Under the pieces are notes generated by a model that had not been told where the DNA came from, ran no database searches, and was given only the letters and a program-made list of their open reading frames with translations. DNA of 64,000 bases from Chlamydiota bacterium (GTDB lineage Bacteria; Auribacterota; Tritonobacteria; UBA1439): positions 1 to 64,000 of the forward strand of contig JAAYCL010000027.1 in NCBI GenBank assembly GCA_012729785.1, given 5' to 3'. A program made the position numbers and the translations under genes. This document shows positions 54,101-63,988 of this stretch, one piece after another; within the stretch, counting starts at the first letter, position 1; the number at the start of each line of letters is the position of its first letter.

Positions 54101-54962
54101 TGGGCATTCCTTCCTTTCGTTCGACCGTCTCCGGCGACGTCGATTCTCGGGCGGGCGCCTCCCCGCCATTCCTCCCCGCCCCCTCCTCCGGGACGGGCAT
54201 CCCGTGGCGCTCGAGGAATTCCCGCGCGAGCCGCATGTACGCGTGCGCCCCCGCCGATGCGGGGTCGTACTCCATGATCGGCTTCCCGAAACCCGGCGCC
54301 TCGCCGAGCCGGACGTTTCTCCCGATGACGGTCTTGAAGACCAGTTCGCCGAAGTGCGTCCGCACCTCGTGCTCGACCTGCTCGGAAAGATTCGTGCGGA
54401 GGTCCGCCATCGTGAGCAGGATGCCCTCCAGCGCCAGGAGCGGATTGAGCCGCTGACGCACAAGGTTATAGGTCTCAAGGAGCTGCCCGAGCCCCTCCAG
54501 CGCGTAGTACTCGCTCTGGATGGGCAGCAGCACCGAATCCGCGGCGGTGAGCGCGTTCACCGTGAGGAGGCCGAGGGATGGCGGGCAGTCGATGAAGACG
54601 AAATCGAATCTATCCTTACTGCCTGCAAGGCAATTAGTTAGGAAGTATTCCCTGCGCTCCATACCTATCAGTTCTATCTCGGCCCCCGCGAGATTCCTTT
54701 TTGCCGGGAGCAGATACAGGTTTTTCCACGGCAGGGCCCTCACGGCCTCTTCCGTGTTCTCCTGCCCGAGCATGCATTCGTAGATCCCGTGCCCGACCTC
54801 GTTCTTGTCGATGCCCAGGCCGCTCGTCGCGTTGCTCTGCGGATCGACATCGACGAGAAGGATCTTCTTGCCGAGCGCGCCGAGAGAGGATGAGAGACTG
54901 ATTGCGGTGGTCGTCTTTCCAACCCCGCCCTTCTGATTCGCGATGGCTATGATCTTTCCCAT
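54093..54962 (-). CDS. parA: Chromosome-partitioning ATPase ParA/Soj
   Basis: 289 residues. Deviant Walker A ANQKGGVGKTTTAISLS at the N-terminus, Walker A' LLVDVDPQSNATSGLG, Walker B FVFIDCPPSLGLLTVNAL. Forms an ATP-bound gradient on DNA that pulls ParB-parS complexes. ATG 54962 puts the P-loop right at the start. The C-terminus (residues 260-289) is a low-complexity tail not found in most ParA. Promoter probably TTGACA (55009-55014) and AATATT (54986-54991), 17 apart on the minus strand. Confidence 0.97.
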   Translation of the reverse strand: MGKIIAIANQKGGVGKTTTAISLSSSLGALGKKILLVDVDPQSNATSGLGIDKNEVGHGIYECMLGQENTEEAVRALPWKNLYLLPAKRNLAGAEIELIGMERREYFLTNCLAGSKDRFDFVFIDCPPSLGLLTVNALTAADSVLLPIQSEYYALEGLGQLLETYNLVRQRLNPLLALEGILLTMADLRTNLSEQVEHEVRTHFGELVFKTVIGRNVRLGEAPGFGKPIMEYDPASAGAHAYMRLAREFLERHGMPVPEEGAGRNGGEAPARESTSPETVERKEGMPNG

Positions 54963-54985
54963 TGGGTGTCTCCGATGCTGTGCAC

Positions 54986-55014
54986 AATATTGCATAACGA
55001 CATTTATATGTCAA
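54986..55014 (-). promoter_or_regulatory. Probable promoter of parA-parB
   Basis: Minus strand TTGACA (55009-55014), 17-base spacer and AATATT (54986-54991). The -10 is weak; the region is notably AT-rich. Confidence 0.45.
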
Positions 55015-55337
55015 TACATGTTTTAGTCCCTCCCCTCTTATACCGCAACCTCCCATTGCCGTTGAACAGTTTCAGAAGCAGTGGAGAAGAGCGCAGCTCT
55101 TTCCGCCCGATTCGCCGGATGTCGTCACCGGCCCTTTGCGCCGGCCTGTCCGGCTCTATCGTTTCGACGAAAGAGGCCGCGTGCTTCCGGCGTGAAACCG
55201 CGGATTGAGGTTCGGATCCAGGCGAAGCGGGAACCTCGTGTTGTGCAGACCCGGGCGTCAGATCGAACGGGAATGGAGCATCGCGGTCCGTCTGTTCCGG
55301 ATGGGACAGGGGCCTATAAGCCGGTGGAGAACGCGGT

Positions 55338-55353
55338 TGTTCCACGTGGAACA
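55338..55353. promoter_or_regulatory. parS: parS site 1
   Basis: TGTTCCACGTGGAACA, a perfect 16-bp palindrome differing from the general consensus TGTTTCACGTGAAACA by one symmetric change. The flanking T and A extend the symmetry to 18 bp. It lies 47 bases from site 2, between parA and mnmG. Confidence 0.9.
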
Positions 55354-55384
55354 ATTTCGTGGAGGGCGGGGCAGGGGACTGATT

Positions 55385-55400
55385 TGTTCCACGTGGAACA
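55385..55400. promoter_or_regulatory. parS: parS site 2
   Basis: Identical 16-bp palindrome TGTTCCACGTGGAACA. Two parS copies so close make a strong ParB nucleation centre about 8 kb from oriC. The remaining bases of 54963-55426 hold no gene. Confidence 0.9.
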
Positions 55401-55426
55401 TTCGGGCACAGATGCGCGAAAGACGA

Positions 55427-57274
55427 TCAGACGGAGGAGCGCGCACCGCCGGCCCGGCGCCTGTTTCGGGAGAGGAAGACCATGAGGACCGAGAGGTCCG
55501 AGGGACTGACGCCGGAGATGCGGGATGCCTGGCCGAGCGAGGAGGGCATCACCTTGCCGAGCTTCTCGCGCGCCTCCTTCTTCAGGCCTGTCATCCCCGC
55601 GTAGTCGATGCCCGGCGGTATCCGCACCGATTCCATCGACTTGAACTTCTCGATCTCCTCGAGCTGCCTCTTCAGGTAGCCGGCGTACTTCACCTCGCTT
55701 TCGATCTGCTCGATCACGTCCGCACCCAGATCGGGGAGACCCGCGACGCCCAGCGCGGCAAGATCGGCCCACCTGATTTCCGGACGTTTGAGAAGCTGTT
55801 CCGCGGTGGAGTTGCCCGACCTGAGTTCAGAGAGGATCCTGATGCCCTCCGCGATGCGCCGCCTCTTCTCGCAGAGCCGCGTGAACTGAGCCTCCGAAAT
55901 CAGACCGAGCGCGCGGCCATGCGGCATCAGACGAAGGTCCGCATTGTTTTGCCTCAGCGACAGCCGGTATTCCGCCCTTGAGGTGAACATCCTGTACGGC
56001 TCTTCCGTTCCTTTCGTCACGAGGTCGTCCAGGAGAACGCCAATGTACGCCTCCGACCTGTCGAGCGTGAACGCGCTTTTCCCGAGGACCTTCAGCGCCG
56101 CATTAACCCCGGCGATCAGGCCCTGTGCGGCCGCCTCCTCGTAGCCGGAGGTGCCGTTGATCTGGCCGGCCAGGTAGAGACCGGGCACCTTCTTCGTCTC
56201 CAGTGTCGGGTGAAGCTGCGTCGGCCGGACATAGTCGTACTCTATCGCGTAGCCGGGCCGCATTATCTCCGCGGCCTGGAGACCTTCTATCGAACGGACC
56301 ATCTCGACCTGCACATCGTAGGGGAGACTGGTGGCCAGGCCGTTCAGGTAGATCTCGCCGGTATTCCGCCCCTCGGGCTCCAGGAAGATTTGGTGCGAAG
56401 GGGTGTCCGGAAATCTGACGATCTTCTCCTCGATGTAGGAACAGTAGCGCACGCCGGTCCCCTTGATCGCACCAGAAAAATGCGGAGATCGGTGGAGATT
56501 CGACTTTACGATGCGCGCCGTCTTTTCGCCGGTGTGCGTGAGATAGCACGGAAGTTGCGTCAGATCGAGTGAAGCGGTGGCGAAGGAGAAGGGCAGGGGG
56601 ACCTCGTCGCCGTCCTGCCGCACCATGACGCCCGTGTCGACCGACCTCGCGCTTACCCTCGGGGGAGTTCCGGTCTTCAGTCTTCCCATCTCGAACCCGA
56701 GCCCCTTGAGGCACTCCGCAAGGTCCGTCGATGCGGATTCTCCCGCTCTTCCCGCCTGAAGAGACGTATCGCCGATATGGATCAGTCCGTTCAAGAAGGT
56801 TCCGGTCGCAACTACCACTGTAGACGCATGATATGAATTCCCGCCGATGCATTCCACGAGAAATAGCCGGTCTTTCTCGGGCACTATGCGGGCGGCCATC
56901 TCCTGCTTCAGGTCGAGGTTTTCGCAGCTTTCGACTATCCGCTTCATTCTCGCGTGGTAGGCGAGCTTGTCGCACTGCGCCCTGGACGACCTGACAGCCG
57001 GCCCTTTCTTCCGGTTCAACACCTTGAACTGGATTCCCGCGGCGTCCGTGTTCCTGCCCATCTCGCCGCCGAGGGCATCTATCTCGCGGACGAGGTGCCC
57101 TTTGGCGAGCCCACCGATTGCGGGGTTGCAGGACATCCGCCCAATCGCGTCGAGGTTCCCCGTGAGCATGAGCACACGGACGCCCATCCGGGCCGCCGCA
57201 AGTGCCGCCTCGCAGCCGGCATGGCCCGCTCCCACCACTATGCACCCGTAGTTGACCGGGTTCCTGTAGGCCAT
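55427..57274 (-). CDS. mnmG: tRNA uridine-5-carboxymethylaminomethyl modification enzyme MnmG
   Basis: 615 residues. FAD motif [19 protein letters not shown] at the N-terminus, then [19 protein letters not shown] and [21 protein letters not shown], all diagnostic. With MnmE it modifies U34 of tRNA. It follows mnmE by 5 bases in the same direction. rsmG does not follow as it often does. The start ATG gives the expected length (about 620). Confidence 0.97.
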   Translation of the reverse strand: MAYRNPVNYGCIVVGAGHAGCEAALAAARMGVRVLMLTGNLDAIGRMSCNPAIGGLAKGHLVREIDALGGEMGRNTDAAGIQFKVLNRKKGPAVRSSRAQCDKLAYHARMKRIVESCENLDLKQEMAARIVPEKDRLFLVECIGGNSYHASTVVVATGTFLNGLIHIGDTSLQAGRAGESASTDLAECLKGLGFEMGRLKTGTPPRVSARSVDTGVMVRQDGDEVPLPFSFATASLDLTQLPCYLTHTGEKTARIVKSNLHRSPHFSGAIKGTGVRYCSYIEEKIVRFPDTPSHQIFLEPEGRNTGEIYLNGLATSLPYDVQVEMVRSIEGLQAAEIMRPGYAIEYDYVRPTQLHPTLETKKVPGLYLAGQINGTSGYEEAAAQGLIAGVNAALKVLGKSAFTLDRSEAYIGVLLDDLVTKGTEEPYRMFTSRAEYRLSLRQNNADLRLMPHGRALGLISEAQFTRLCEKRRRIAEGIRILSELRSGNSTAEQLLKRPEIRWADLAALGVAGLPDLGADVIEQIESEVKYAGYLKRQLEEIEKFKSMESVRIPPGIDYAGMTGLKKEAREKLGKVMPSSLGQASRISGVSPSDLSVLMVFLSRNRRRAGGARSSV

Positions 57275-57279
57275 TTGCC

Positions 57280-58668
57280 TTATTTCCCGATGCAGAATCT
57301 CGAAAAGATCCTGTCCAGGAGTTCTTCGCTCGCCGTCTCTCCGACTATATCCCCCAGCGCGGCAAGGGCTCTGTTCAGCTCAACGGCGACGAGCTCCTCC
57401 TGGTTGCCCGACCTGGCAAGGTCGAGCGCCGAATCGATCGCTTCAGCGCATTTTTTGAGCGATTGTGCCTGTTGAACAGAGAATAAAATAGCGGATTCGC
57501 TTCCATTGCTATATGATTCTAACTTATTCATATTATTAATTATACTTCTTAAGCTTTCTATGCCTTCTTCCGTTTTGGCGGAGACGCTCAGGGATTTCCA
57601 TCCCTTGACCTCCGAGGGAAGACGGCCAACATCCAGACGCTTCGCGAGATCGTTCTTGTTCAACACGAGCACTACTTTTCTTTCCGCGAGAAGCGCGGCG
57701 ATTTCCCGATCCTCCTCCGACCAGGGCACGGAGGAGTCCGCGACGAAGAGCGCCAGGTCGGCCCGCTCGAGCGCCGCCTTGCTCCTCGCGACGCCCGCCC
57801 TGCCCGCCTCGTCGAGATGGTCGCCGCAGATCCCCGCCGTGTCCACGAAGGTGACGGGGATCCCGTCGAGCTCGACCGTTTCCTCCACTGTGTCGCGTGT
57901 CGTCCCCCTCTGCGGGGTGACAAGCGCGCGATCCGCGTGCAGGAGCGCGTTGAACAGGCAGGACTTCCCCGCGTTCGGCTTCCCGACGATGACCACGCGC
58001 GCCCCTTCCCGCGCGCGCATCCCCGCGGTCCCGGCCGCGTCGAGAAGACGGCACCTTTCCTGCGCCCGGGCGAGGCCGGAACGGATATCGCCGCCCTGGT
58101 CCGTCGAAACATCTTCGGGAAACTCGATCCGCGCCTCCAGATCCGCGAGGAGATCCAGCAACTCCTCCCTGAACTTCCCGATCCTTTGGCTCAAGGCGCC
58201 GTCTGCCTGCCTGAGGGCCAGCTCGAGCGCCTTCCCGCTCTCCGCGTCGATGATCCCCGCGACCGCCTCCGCCTGCGAGAGGTCCATCCTCCCGTTGAGA
58301 AACGCCCGCCGGGTGAATTCTCCCGGGAGGGCGATCCTGGCGCCTTCCCGGAGGCACGCCTCGAGCACCCTCGCCAGCACCAGCGGGTTCCCGTGACAGT
58401 GGAACTCGACGACGTCCTCGCCGGTGTAGCTCCCGGGCCCCCGCATCACCGCCACCAGCGCCTCGTCGAGCAGGATCCCGCCGTCAGAGAGCCGCCTTTG
58501 TCTGAGCGTGTGTGTGGCGGACTCCTCGATCGGAGGGCCGGGCGCGGCGCGGGTGAGACAGCCGGCTATCTCGAGGGCGCGCCGGCCGCTCAGGCGCACG
58601 ATGCCGATGGCGCCCCTTCCGTGCGGGGTGGAGACGGCCACGATGGTGTCGTGCGGATGCGCTTTCAC
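57280..58668 (-). CDS. mnmE: tRNA modification GTPase MnmE
   Basis: 462 residues. N-terminal folate-binding domain ([17 protein letters not shown] and [19 protein letters not shown]), helical domain, G domain with [19 protein letters not shown] and NKND, and the C-terminal CIGK where the cysteine is catalytic. Partner of MnmG. The GTG start (58668) is only 7 bases after TATAAT (58676-58681), so a leaderless message is likely. Confidence 0.97.
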   Translation of the reverse strand: MKAHPHDTIVAVSTPHGRGAIGIVRLSGRRALEIAGCLTRAAPGPPIEESATHTLRQRRLSDGGILLDEALVAVMRGPGSYTGEDVVEFHCHGNPLVLARVLEACLREGARIALPGEFTRRAFLNGRMDLSQAEAVAGIIDAESGKALELALRQADGALSQRIGKFREELLDLLADLEARIEFPEDVSTDQGGDIRSGLARAQERCRLLDAAGTAGMRAREGARVVIVGKPNAGKSCLFNALLHADRALVTPQRGTTRDTVEETVELDGIPVTFVDTAGICGDHLDEAGRAGVARSKAALERADLALFVADSSVPWSEEDREIAALLAERKVVLVLNKNDLAKRLDVGRLPSEVKGWKSLSVSAKTEEGIESLRSIINNMNKLESYSNGSESAILFSVQQAQSLKKCAEAIDSALDLARSGNQEELVAVELNRALAALGDIVGETASEELLDRIFSRFCIGK

Positions 58669-58675
58669 GGGCCAG

Positions 58676-58681
58676 ATTATA
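58676..58681 (-). promoter_or_regulatory. Consensus -10 of the mnmE-mnmG transcript
   Basis: Minus strand TATAAT, 7 bases before the GTG start. No good -35 at normal spacing. No ribosome site is possible between it and the start. Confidence 0.5.
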
Positions 58682-58815
58682 CGTCGCCTGACGCGGGGCG
58701 GGGACAGATTAATGCGGGACGGCGGGGGGACCCGGCCCCGTTGCGCGGGCGCACGCCGGTTGGACCGGGGTGAGCGCCGCCAGGCGGGATCCGCCCGAGG
58801 CCGCTGACGGCGGGG

Positions 58816-59343
58816 CTATTCGCCGGCGGGGGAGGGGAGGTCGTGCGGCATTCCGCCGGGAGGGGCCTGCTGCCAGGAGCGTATGCGGACGCGGCGGCCC
58901 TCGCGGCTGTCCTCGCTCCGGGTCTCGATCCCCGCCTTGTCGCGGAGCGCGACGTGCACGATCTTCCGCTCCCAGGAGGTCATCGGCTGGAGCAGTTCCG
59001 AGCCTCCGGTCACGCCGATTCGGCCGGAGACCTCCTCCGCCAGGCGCCCGAGCTCAATCTCGCGCCTCTTCCTGCAGCCGTTGAGGTCCAGCACGACGGG
59101 CGGCAGCCCGCCGTCGCCGAGCTTCCTGCCCGCTATGCGCTGCGCCAGGTACTGCAGCGCCTCCAGCACGCCGCTCTCGTTCCTGCCGAAAGCCGCGGGA
59201 TCCTCCGTGACCGCCTCAATGCGCACGGCGGTCCCGTCCCAAACGGCATCGACCGAAGCGCGCACGGAAAGATGCGCCAGCATCTTCTCCAGAATCTCTT
59301 TGATCAGGGCTGCCGTCTCTTCAGTCATACATTTGTGATCCAT
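58816..59343 (-). CDS. jag: Jag/KhpB-like R3H-domain RNA-binding protein
   Basis: 175 residues: a KH-like part (about 45-85, with GVLEALQYLAQRI) and an R3H domain (MTSWERKIVHVAL, then TRSEDSREGRRVRI), in the order of SpoIIIJ-associated proteins. Binds RNA and usually lies beside yidC, as here. No strong ribosome site. ATG 59328 is an alternative start. The N-terminal Jag domain looks shortened. Confidence 0.88.
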   Translation of the reverse strand: MDHKCMTEETAALIKEILEKMLAHLSVRASVDAVWDGTAVRIEAVTEDPAAFGRNESGVLEALQYLAQRIAGRKLGDGGLPPVVLDLNGCRKRREIELGRLAEEVSGRIGVTGGSELLQPMTSWERKIVHVALRDKAGIETRSEDSREGRRVRIRSWQQAPPGGMPHDLPSPAGE

Positions 59344-59356
59344 CGTTAGTACGATA

Positions 59357-61006
59357 TTACTTTATCATATACTTTTGCTGTATAATTCCGAGCAAAGTGC
59401 TCGCCGCGAAGTACAGGTTCAATCCGGCCGGCATATTGTAGAAGATGACGCCGAACATCAGCGGCATCAGGACTCCCATCATCTTCTGCTGCTGCTGTTG
59501 CTCGGGCGACGCGGACATCCCCGAGGGGGTCATCTTCTGCTGTATGTAGAAGACGAGCAGCATCAGGATCGGCAGCACGTTGAGGAAGATGTACCCGTGC
59601 CCGTCGACCATGCGCCCGATGAACGGCACCACGCTCTTCCCGGTCGAGAACCGCATCAAGGCGTCTGGCTCGGACAGATCGGTCATCCAGAGGAAGAACG
59701 GGGCCCCCCAGAGCTCGATGGCGTTCTGAAGCACCCTGAAGAAGGCGATGAGTATCGGCATCTGTATGAGCAACGGCAGGCATCCGCCCATCGGGTTGAC
59801 CTTGTGCTCCTTGTAGAGCTTCATCATCTCCGCCTGGCTCTTCTTCGGGTCGCCTTTGTACTTCTGCTGGAGGGCGGTGATCTCAGGCTGGAGCGCCTGC
59901 ATATTCTTCATCGACCTGAAGCTCTTCTGGTTCAACGGGAAGAGGATGATGCGGATCACGATGGTCAGGAGGATGATGGCGACGCCGTAGTTTCCGCACA
60001 AACGGTACAACGCGTTCAAGCCCAGGAGGATCCACTTCCCGATGAAGCCGAACCAGCCGAAATCCAGGATCTCGGGGGCGCCGAACGCCGCGAGCGCCGT
60101 GTACTCTTTCGGGCCCATGTAGATATCGAAGGCGAACTCCTTCGTCGCCCCGGGCGCGAGGGAGAGAGGCCCCAGCATCAGGCCGCCCTCGATCCCGCTC
60201 AACCCCCCCTCCAGGCGCACCGCCCTCGCGTACGAACCCATTGCGGGCGCACCGGGCTTGACGATGACCGTGAAGAACTGGTTTCTCAGGGCGAACCAGC
60301 GCGTCGGGCGCAGCTCGGACCACCCCTTGACGGTTTTTCCGGCCCCGATTCTGGCCACTTTGCCGGTCTCGTCGAGGCGTTCGATGCCCACGTAGGTGTC
60401 CTTCTCCGGAACGGTGAGCGCAACTACCGCCCCCGCAGCCAATTCGACACTCTCCCTGATCTCGACATTCTCTGCGCCGGTGTTTTTGATCATTATTCTT
60501 GCATTGATCACATATCCTTTGTTCTGAACACGATATGTCTTTTGTATCGTCAATCCGTCGAACGCCTTGAGGAAAGAGATTTCCTTCTCTTGGGCGTTCT
60601 CCGACTCCAGCAGATACTCGGCCGCATCGTCCAACCCCTGGATTTTGAGCGTAACCGATTGCGGCGATACGTCTAACGGCTGAACTACGTGTATCGGCCC
60701 CTTCTTGATGACGGGTGATTTGAAGAGGGTGGCGTGGGTGATCGCCCCCCCTTCGGTCGAAAAAGCGATCTCCATCGCCTCAGTGCGGACTGTGGATAAC
60801 TTTCCTTTTGGCTCGATTATTGCCGCCTCCCGCGGTCCGTCCGCCTCCGCCTTCTCACGCCCCGATTGGGGGGGCGTGGGCGTCACCGCGGCCTGCTGCG
60901 GCGAGGGCTGCGGCATCCTCCTGGGGGGCGGCGGGGCGATGAACCTGGTGTAGACCAGGATGACCACGAACGAAAGCGCGAGGGCGATCAGGGTCCTACG
61001 ATCCAT
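59357..61006 (-). CDS. yidC: Membrane protein insertase YidC
   Basis: 549 residues, the Gram-negative form. N-terminal membrane anchor (LIALALSFVVILVYTRFI), a Pro-rich linker, a large periplasmic beta domain (80-330), then five membrane helices with FNLNQKSFRSMKNMQALQPE-like motif (seen as LFPLNQKSFRSMKNM) and KVNPMGGCLPLLIQMPIL. It inserts membrane proteins with or without SecYEG. It lies between yidD and jag. Confidence 0.96.
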   Translation of the reverse strand: MDRRTLIALALSFVVILVYTRFIAPPPPRRMPQPSPQQAAVTPTPPQSGREKAEADGPREAAIIEPKGKLSTVRTEAMEIAFSTEGGAITHATLFKSPVIKKGPIHVVQPLDVSPQSVTLKIQGLDDAAEYLLESENAQEKEISFLKAFDGLTIQKTYRVQNKGYVINARIMIKNTGAENVEIRESVELAAGAVVALTVPEKDTYVGIERLDETGKVARIGAGKTVKGWSELRPTRWFALRNQFFTVIVKPGAPAMGSYARAVRLEGGLSGIEGGLMLGPLSLAPGATKEFAFDIYMGPKEYTALAAFGAPEILDFGWFGFIGKWILLGLNALYRLCGNYGVAIILLTIVIRIILFPLNQKSFRSMKNMQALQPEITALQQKYKGDPKKSQAEMMKLYKEHKVNPMGGCLPLLIQMPILIAFFRVLQNAIELWGAPFFLWMTDLSEPDALMRFSTGKSVVPFIGRMVDGHGYIFLNVLPILMLLVFYIQQKMTPSGMSASPEQQQQQKMMGVLMPLMFGVIFYNMPAGLNLYFAASTLLGIIQQKYMIK

Positions 61007-61009
61007 TCT

Positions 61010-61297
61010 TCATTCCTTTTCATTGTGCGTGCCCGATTCGTGCGCCCGGCGCAGGCGCGCCTCGCCGGGGCGGGAACAGTCGTCCACCGGGTCGTATCCG
61101 CCCGCGAAGAGCGGGTTGCAGCGCGCCAGCCTCAGGGCGCCGAGCGCGACGCCCGCCAGGACGCCGCGCGCGCGAACGGCGTCGATGAGATACTGCGAGC
61201 ATGACGGATGGTACCTGCAGTGCGCGCCGAGCAACGGCGAGATGAAGCGCTGGTACGCCTTGATCGGAACCGTGATGCAGCGTGCAACGACAGTCAT
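61010..61297 (-). CDS. yidD: Membrane protein insertion efficiency factor YidD
   Basis: 95 residues. YQRFISPLLGAHCRYHPSCS, then YDPVDDCS with the conserved Cys residues, are diagnostic. A short amphipathic protein at the inner membrane that aids YidC. Internal in-frame ATG 61297 gives the canonical N-terminus. Ends 3 bases before yidC. Confidence 0.94.
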   Translation of the reverse strand: MTVVARCITVPIKAYQRFISPLLGAHCRYHPSCSQYLIDAVRARGVLAGVALGALRLARCNPLFAGGYDPVDDCSRPGEARLRRAHESGTHNEKE

Positions 61298-61395
61298 GGC
61301 AGCTGACCTCAAACAGGACAACGCCCCCGATGGCCGTCCGCGAGGGCGGGGAGTGTGCACTCGCCGTCGAGCGTCGCCCGGCGGCGGTGCGCCTC

Positions 61396-61764
61396 TCAAG
61401 CGGTGTCGGGGGGATCGCCGAGCGCCTTGACCTCTCCGAGAAGCCTGATGTACTCTAACTCCTTCTCCCTGAATGTGTTGGAGAATATGCCCTGGCGCGC
61501 TATCGCGACGATCCTCCATCCGTCCCGTACCCGGAACGCGTTCAGGCGGATGATCTCGCGCATCAGCCGTTTGGCCCTGTTCCGATCGACCGCGCCGCCC
61601 ACGCGCCGGCTCGCGCTGACGCCGAATCTGAATCCCGTGTCCGCCCGCATCGCGCAGAGCACCATGCATCGCCCCGCGCGCCTGCGCCCCTTCTCGAGCA
61701 CCTCCCGCAATTCGCCTCTCGAGAGAGCGAACCTCTTCCTCGGCAGGCGGTGCGCTGCTGCCAT
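61396..61764 (-). CDS. rnpA: Ribonuclease P protein component
   Basis: 122 residues with the RNR signature region FGVSASRRVGGAVDRNRAKRL and a basic N-terminus. It assists the RNase P RNA in cutting tRNA 5' leaders. Next to rpmH (61798-61932), the usual pair. The RNA component is not in this window. Confidence 0.95.
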   Translation of the reverse strand: MAAAHRLPRKRFALSRGELREVLEKGRRRAGRCMVLCAMRADTGFRFGVSASRRVGGAVDRNRAKRLMREIIRLNAFRVRDGWRIVAIARQGIFSNTFREKELEYIRLLGEVKALGDPPDTA

Positions 61765-61797
61765 TCCGCTCCCCCTTCCGCTGCGGGCGCGGCTCGT

Positions 61798-61932
61798 TCA
61801 GGCGGTGAGCTTCTTGCGGCCCTTTTTGCGCCTGCGCCGGATCACGTCCCTCCCGGTCTTCGTGCTCGTGCGCTTGAGAAAACCGTGCGTCTTGCTCCTC
61901 CACCTCTTGGACGGCTGGTAGGTCCTCTTCAT
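61798..61932 (-). CDS. rpmH: 50S ribosomal protein L34
   Basis: 44 residues starting [20 protein letters not shown], entirely basic, the canonical L34. First gene of the leftward operon from the origin. Its promoter is at 61976-62003. The stop is 33 bases before the rnpA start. Confidence 0.97.
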   Translation of the reverse strand: MKRTYQPSKRWRSKTHGFLKRTSTKTGRDVIRRRRKKGRKKLTA

Positions 61933-61975
61933 CGTCGAAATTCTCCAGATGCGGCCCTGTTGTCCGAAGGTGCAG

Positions 61976-62003
61976 ATTATATACGTGTCTGGACGCTTGT
62001 CAA
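61976..62003 (-). promoter_or_regulatory. Consensus promoter of rpmH
   Basis: Minus strand TTGACA (61998-62003), 16-base spacer, TATAAT (61976-61981): both hexamers match the consensus fully, the strongest promoter in the window. Confidence 0.75.
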
Positions 62004-62346
62004 GGCGCGATGCCGCGGAAGCTCCCTTTCTCCGCGCCCCACGGCCGCCGGCGCCTCCGCCGATATGCCGCGCGCACTGTATCTGCGGCAGCGGCGCCCT
62101 GTTGCGCTCTTTTGCCCCCTGTGAATAAGTTGTGGAAAACACGGGGCCCGCCGCCGCCATGTGCGGCCTGCGCGTGCACGGACGAGCGTATCCGGCGCCG
62201 CTTTCGGCGCCTCGGGCCGCACCCGGCGAGAATTCCGATTCCGCATTTCGATCATGATTGTAACTATCACGAGAGAGCATAGTTATGTCGTTATTTTTTG
62301 CTTCACAACACACCCCCTATCCTCTATACTCCGTACGGAGGTTGAT
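62004..62346. other. rpmH-dnaA intergenic region with DnaA boxes
   Basis: Contains TGTGAATAA (62119-62127), a full match to the DnaA box TGTGnATAA, and TGTGGAAAA (62130-62138), one mismatch, next to each other. These may serve the origin or feedback control of dnaA. No gene is seen. Confidence 0.6.
62302..62330 (+). promoter_or_regulatory. Promoter of dnaA
   Basis: TTCACA (62302-62307), 17-base spacer, TATACT (62325-62330). The GTG start of dnaA is 16 bases further on. Confidence 0.65.
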
Positions 62347-63687
62347 GTGGACTACTCTTCTTCTTCCCTGTGGAAAACCATCGTGGCCCGGATAGGCCAC
62401 GGGGCGCACAAGGACACCGTCGACACCTGGCTGCAGCCGGTGCGCGCCACGTCAATCGAGGGCGACGTGCTCGTGCTCGAGGTCCCGAACCAGCTCTTCA
62501 GCGACTGGATCGCCGGGCACTACCGCCGCGAGATCGAGGAGACCGCGAGCGGCCTGCTCGGACGCCCCATCTCGGTGCGGTGCGTCCGATCCGGCGTGGA
62601 GGCGGAGCCGACGGCGCGCCCGAGGCCCGGCGTGACGGTCACGCGGCGGCGGCTCTTCAACGCCGATCTCAAGCTCAACCGGAAATACACCTTCGACACC
62701 TTCGTGGTCGGCCCGAGCAACCGTTTCGCGCACGCCGCCTCCATCGCGGTGGCGCAGTCCCCCGCCAAGGCGTACAACCCGCTGTTCATCTACGGCGGCG
62801 TGGGCCTCGGGAAGACGCACCTAATGCAGGCGATAGGCCACTACATCCAGGACAAGTTCGCCGAGGCGAGCGTCAGCTACATCTCCAGCGAGAAGTTCAC
62901 CAACCAGCTCATCGACGCGATCCAGAACAAGGCGACCGTCAAGTTCAGGAACCGGTACCGGAACGTAGACGTTCTCCTCATCGACGACGTGCACTTCCTC
63001 GGCGGCAAGGAACAGACGCAGGAGGAGTTCTTTCACACGTTCAACACGCTCTACGACGCACACAAGCAGATCGTCCTCTCCAGCGACCGGCCCCCGAAGG
63101 AGATCCCGAATCTCGAGGACCGGCTGGTGTCGCGCTTCGAGTGGGGCCTGGTCACGGACCTCCAGATCCCGGACATCGAGACGCGCGTGGCGATCCTCAG
63201 GAAGAAGGCGGAGCAGGAGCGGGTGTCGCTCCCCGACGAGGTCATCTTCTACATCGCCTCCAAGATCAAATCCAACGTCCGGAAGCTCGAGGGCGCCATG
63301 AGCCGCCTGACGGCCTACAGCTCCCTGATGAAGGCGCCGATGAACGTGCAGGTCGCCGAGGCGATCCTGGGCGACATGATCGGCACGGAGGAGATGAAGA
63401 CCGTCACGACCGAGGCGGTCCAGAAGAGGGTCGCGGAGTATTTCGATATCCGGGTCTCGGACATGATGAGCAAGAAACGGCCGCAGGCGATCGCCTTCCC
63501 CCGGCAGATAGCGATGTACCTCGCCAGGACGCTCGTGGGCAGCTCCCTGCCCGAGATCGGGGACGCGTTCGGGGGCCGGGACCACACGACGGTCCTGTAC
63601 GCCGTCAAGGCGATCGAAACGCGGATGAAAACCGACGAGGGGGTGAAAAAGATCGTCGCCTACCTCGAGCGCCAGTTGAAGGAGTAA
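62347..63687 (+). CDS. dnaA: Chromosomal replication initiator protein DnaA
   Basis: 446 residues. N-terminal domain I, then the AAA+ core with Walker A YGGVGLGKTHLMQAIG and Walker B VLLIDDVHFLGGKE, and the C-terminal DNA-binding domain with signature GGRDHTTVLYAVKAIE. GTG 62347 is chosen because GGAGG (62337-62341) lies 5 bases before it and earlier codons are not family-like. Genes to the left run away from it and dnaN follows, marking the origin. Confidence 0.97.
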   Translation: MDYSSSSLWKTIVARIGHGAHKDTVDTWLQPVRATSIEGDVLVLEVPNQLFSDWIAGHYRREIEETASGLLGRPISVRCVRSGVEAEPTARPRPGVTVTRRRLFNADLKLNRKYTFDTFVVGPSNRFAHAASIAVAQSPAKAYNPLFIYGGVGLGKTHLMQAIGHYIQDKFAEASVSYISSEKFTNQLIDAIQNKATVKFRNRYRNVDVLLIDDVHFLGGKEQTQEEFFHTFNTLYDAHKQIVLSSDRPPKEIPNLEDRLVSRFEWGLVTDLQIPDIETRVAILRKKAEQERVSLPDEVIFYIASKIKSNVRKLEGAMSRLTAYSSLMKAPMNVQVAEAILGDMIGTEEMKTVTTEAVQKRVAEYFDIRVSDMMSKKRPQAIAFPRQIAMYLARTLVGSSLPEIGDAFGGRDHTTVLYAVKAIETRMKTDEGVKKIVAYLERQLKE

Positions 63688-63988
63688 CGTGTGGAGGAGC
63701 CTGTGGATAATCCGTGGACAAGACGGGGCCGCGGAACAGGCGCGGGAGGGGATACGCAAACCCCCGGACGCCGCACAGCTTCCTCGCAGCTTCTCCACAG
63801 GGAGGTCCGCGCCGGTTCCGCCGGCCGGAGGCAGCGCAACCAATTGCGGTGGAATACGCTGCGGCATCCATGCGCGGGGCGGCTCGCCGGCAACCGGGGT
63901 TGTGCACACCTTTACTACTACTACAGTTTTATAAAGAAGGAAGGTATTGAATACCAAAGGGGTGGATAACATCCCGAAGGGAGGGGAG
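63688..63988. other. oriC: Putative replication origin oriC
   Basis: Between dnaA and dnaN. DnaA boxes: TGTGGATAA (63702-63710, perfect), TTCTCCACA (63791-63799, one mismatch), GGTGGATAA (63961-63969, one mismatch), TTGTGCACA (63900-63908, two mismatches). CTA repeats (63915-63923) followed by the AT-rich GTTTTATAAAG stretch (63926-63936) form a DnaA-trio and unwinding element. The strand switch at dnaA agrees. Confidence 0.85.

Noticed and set aside
55004-55446. Small frames beginning MFHVEQ
   Set aside because: They are translations of the parS palindromes and neighbouring bases, not genes.
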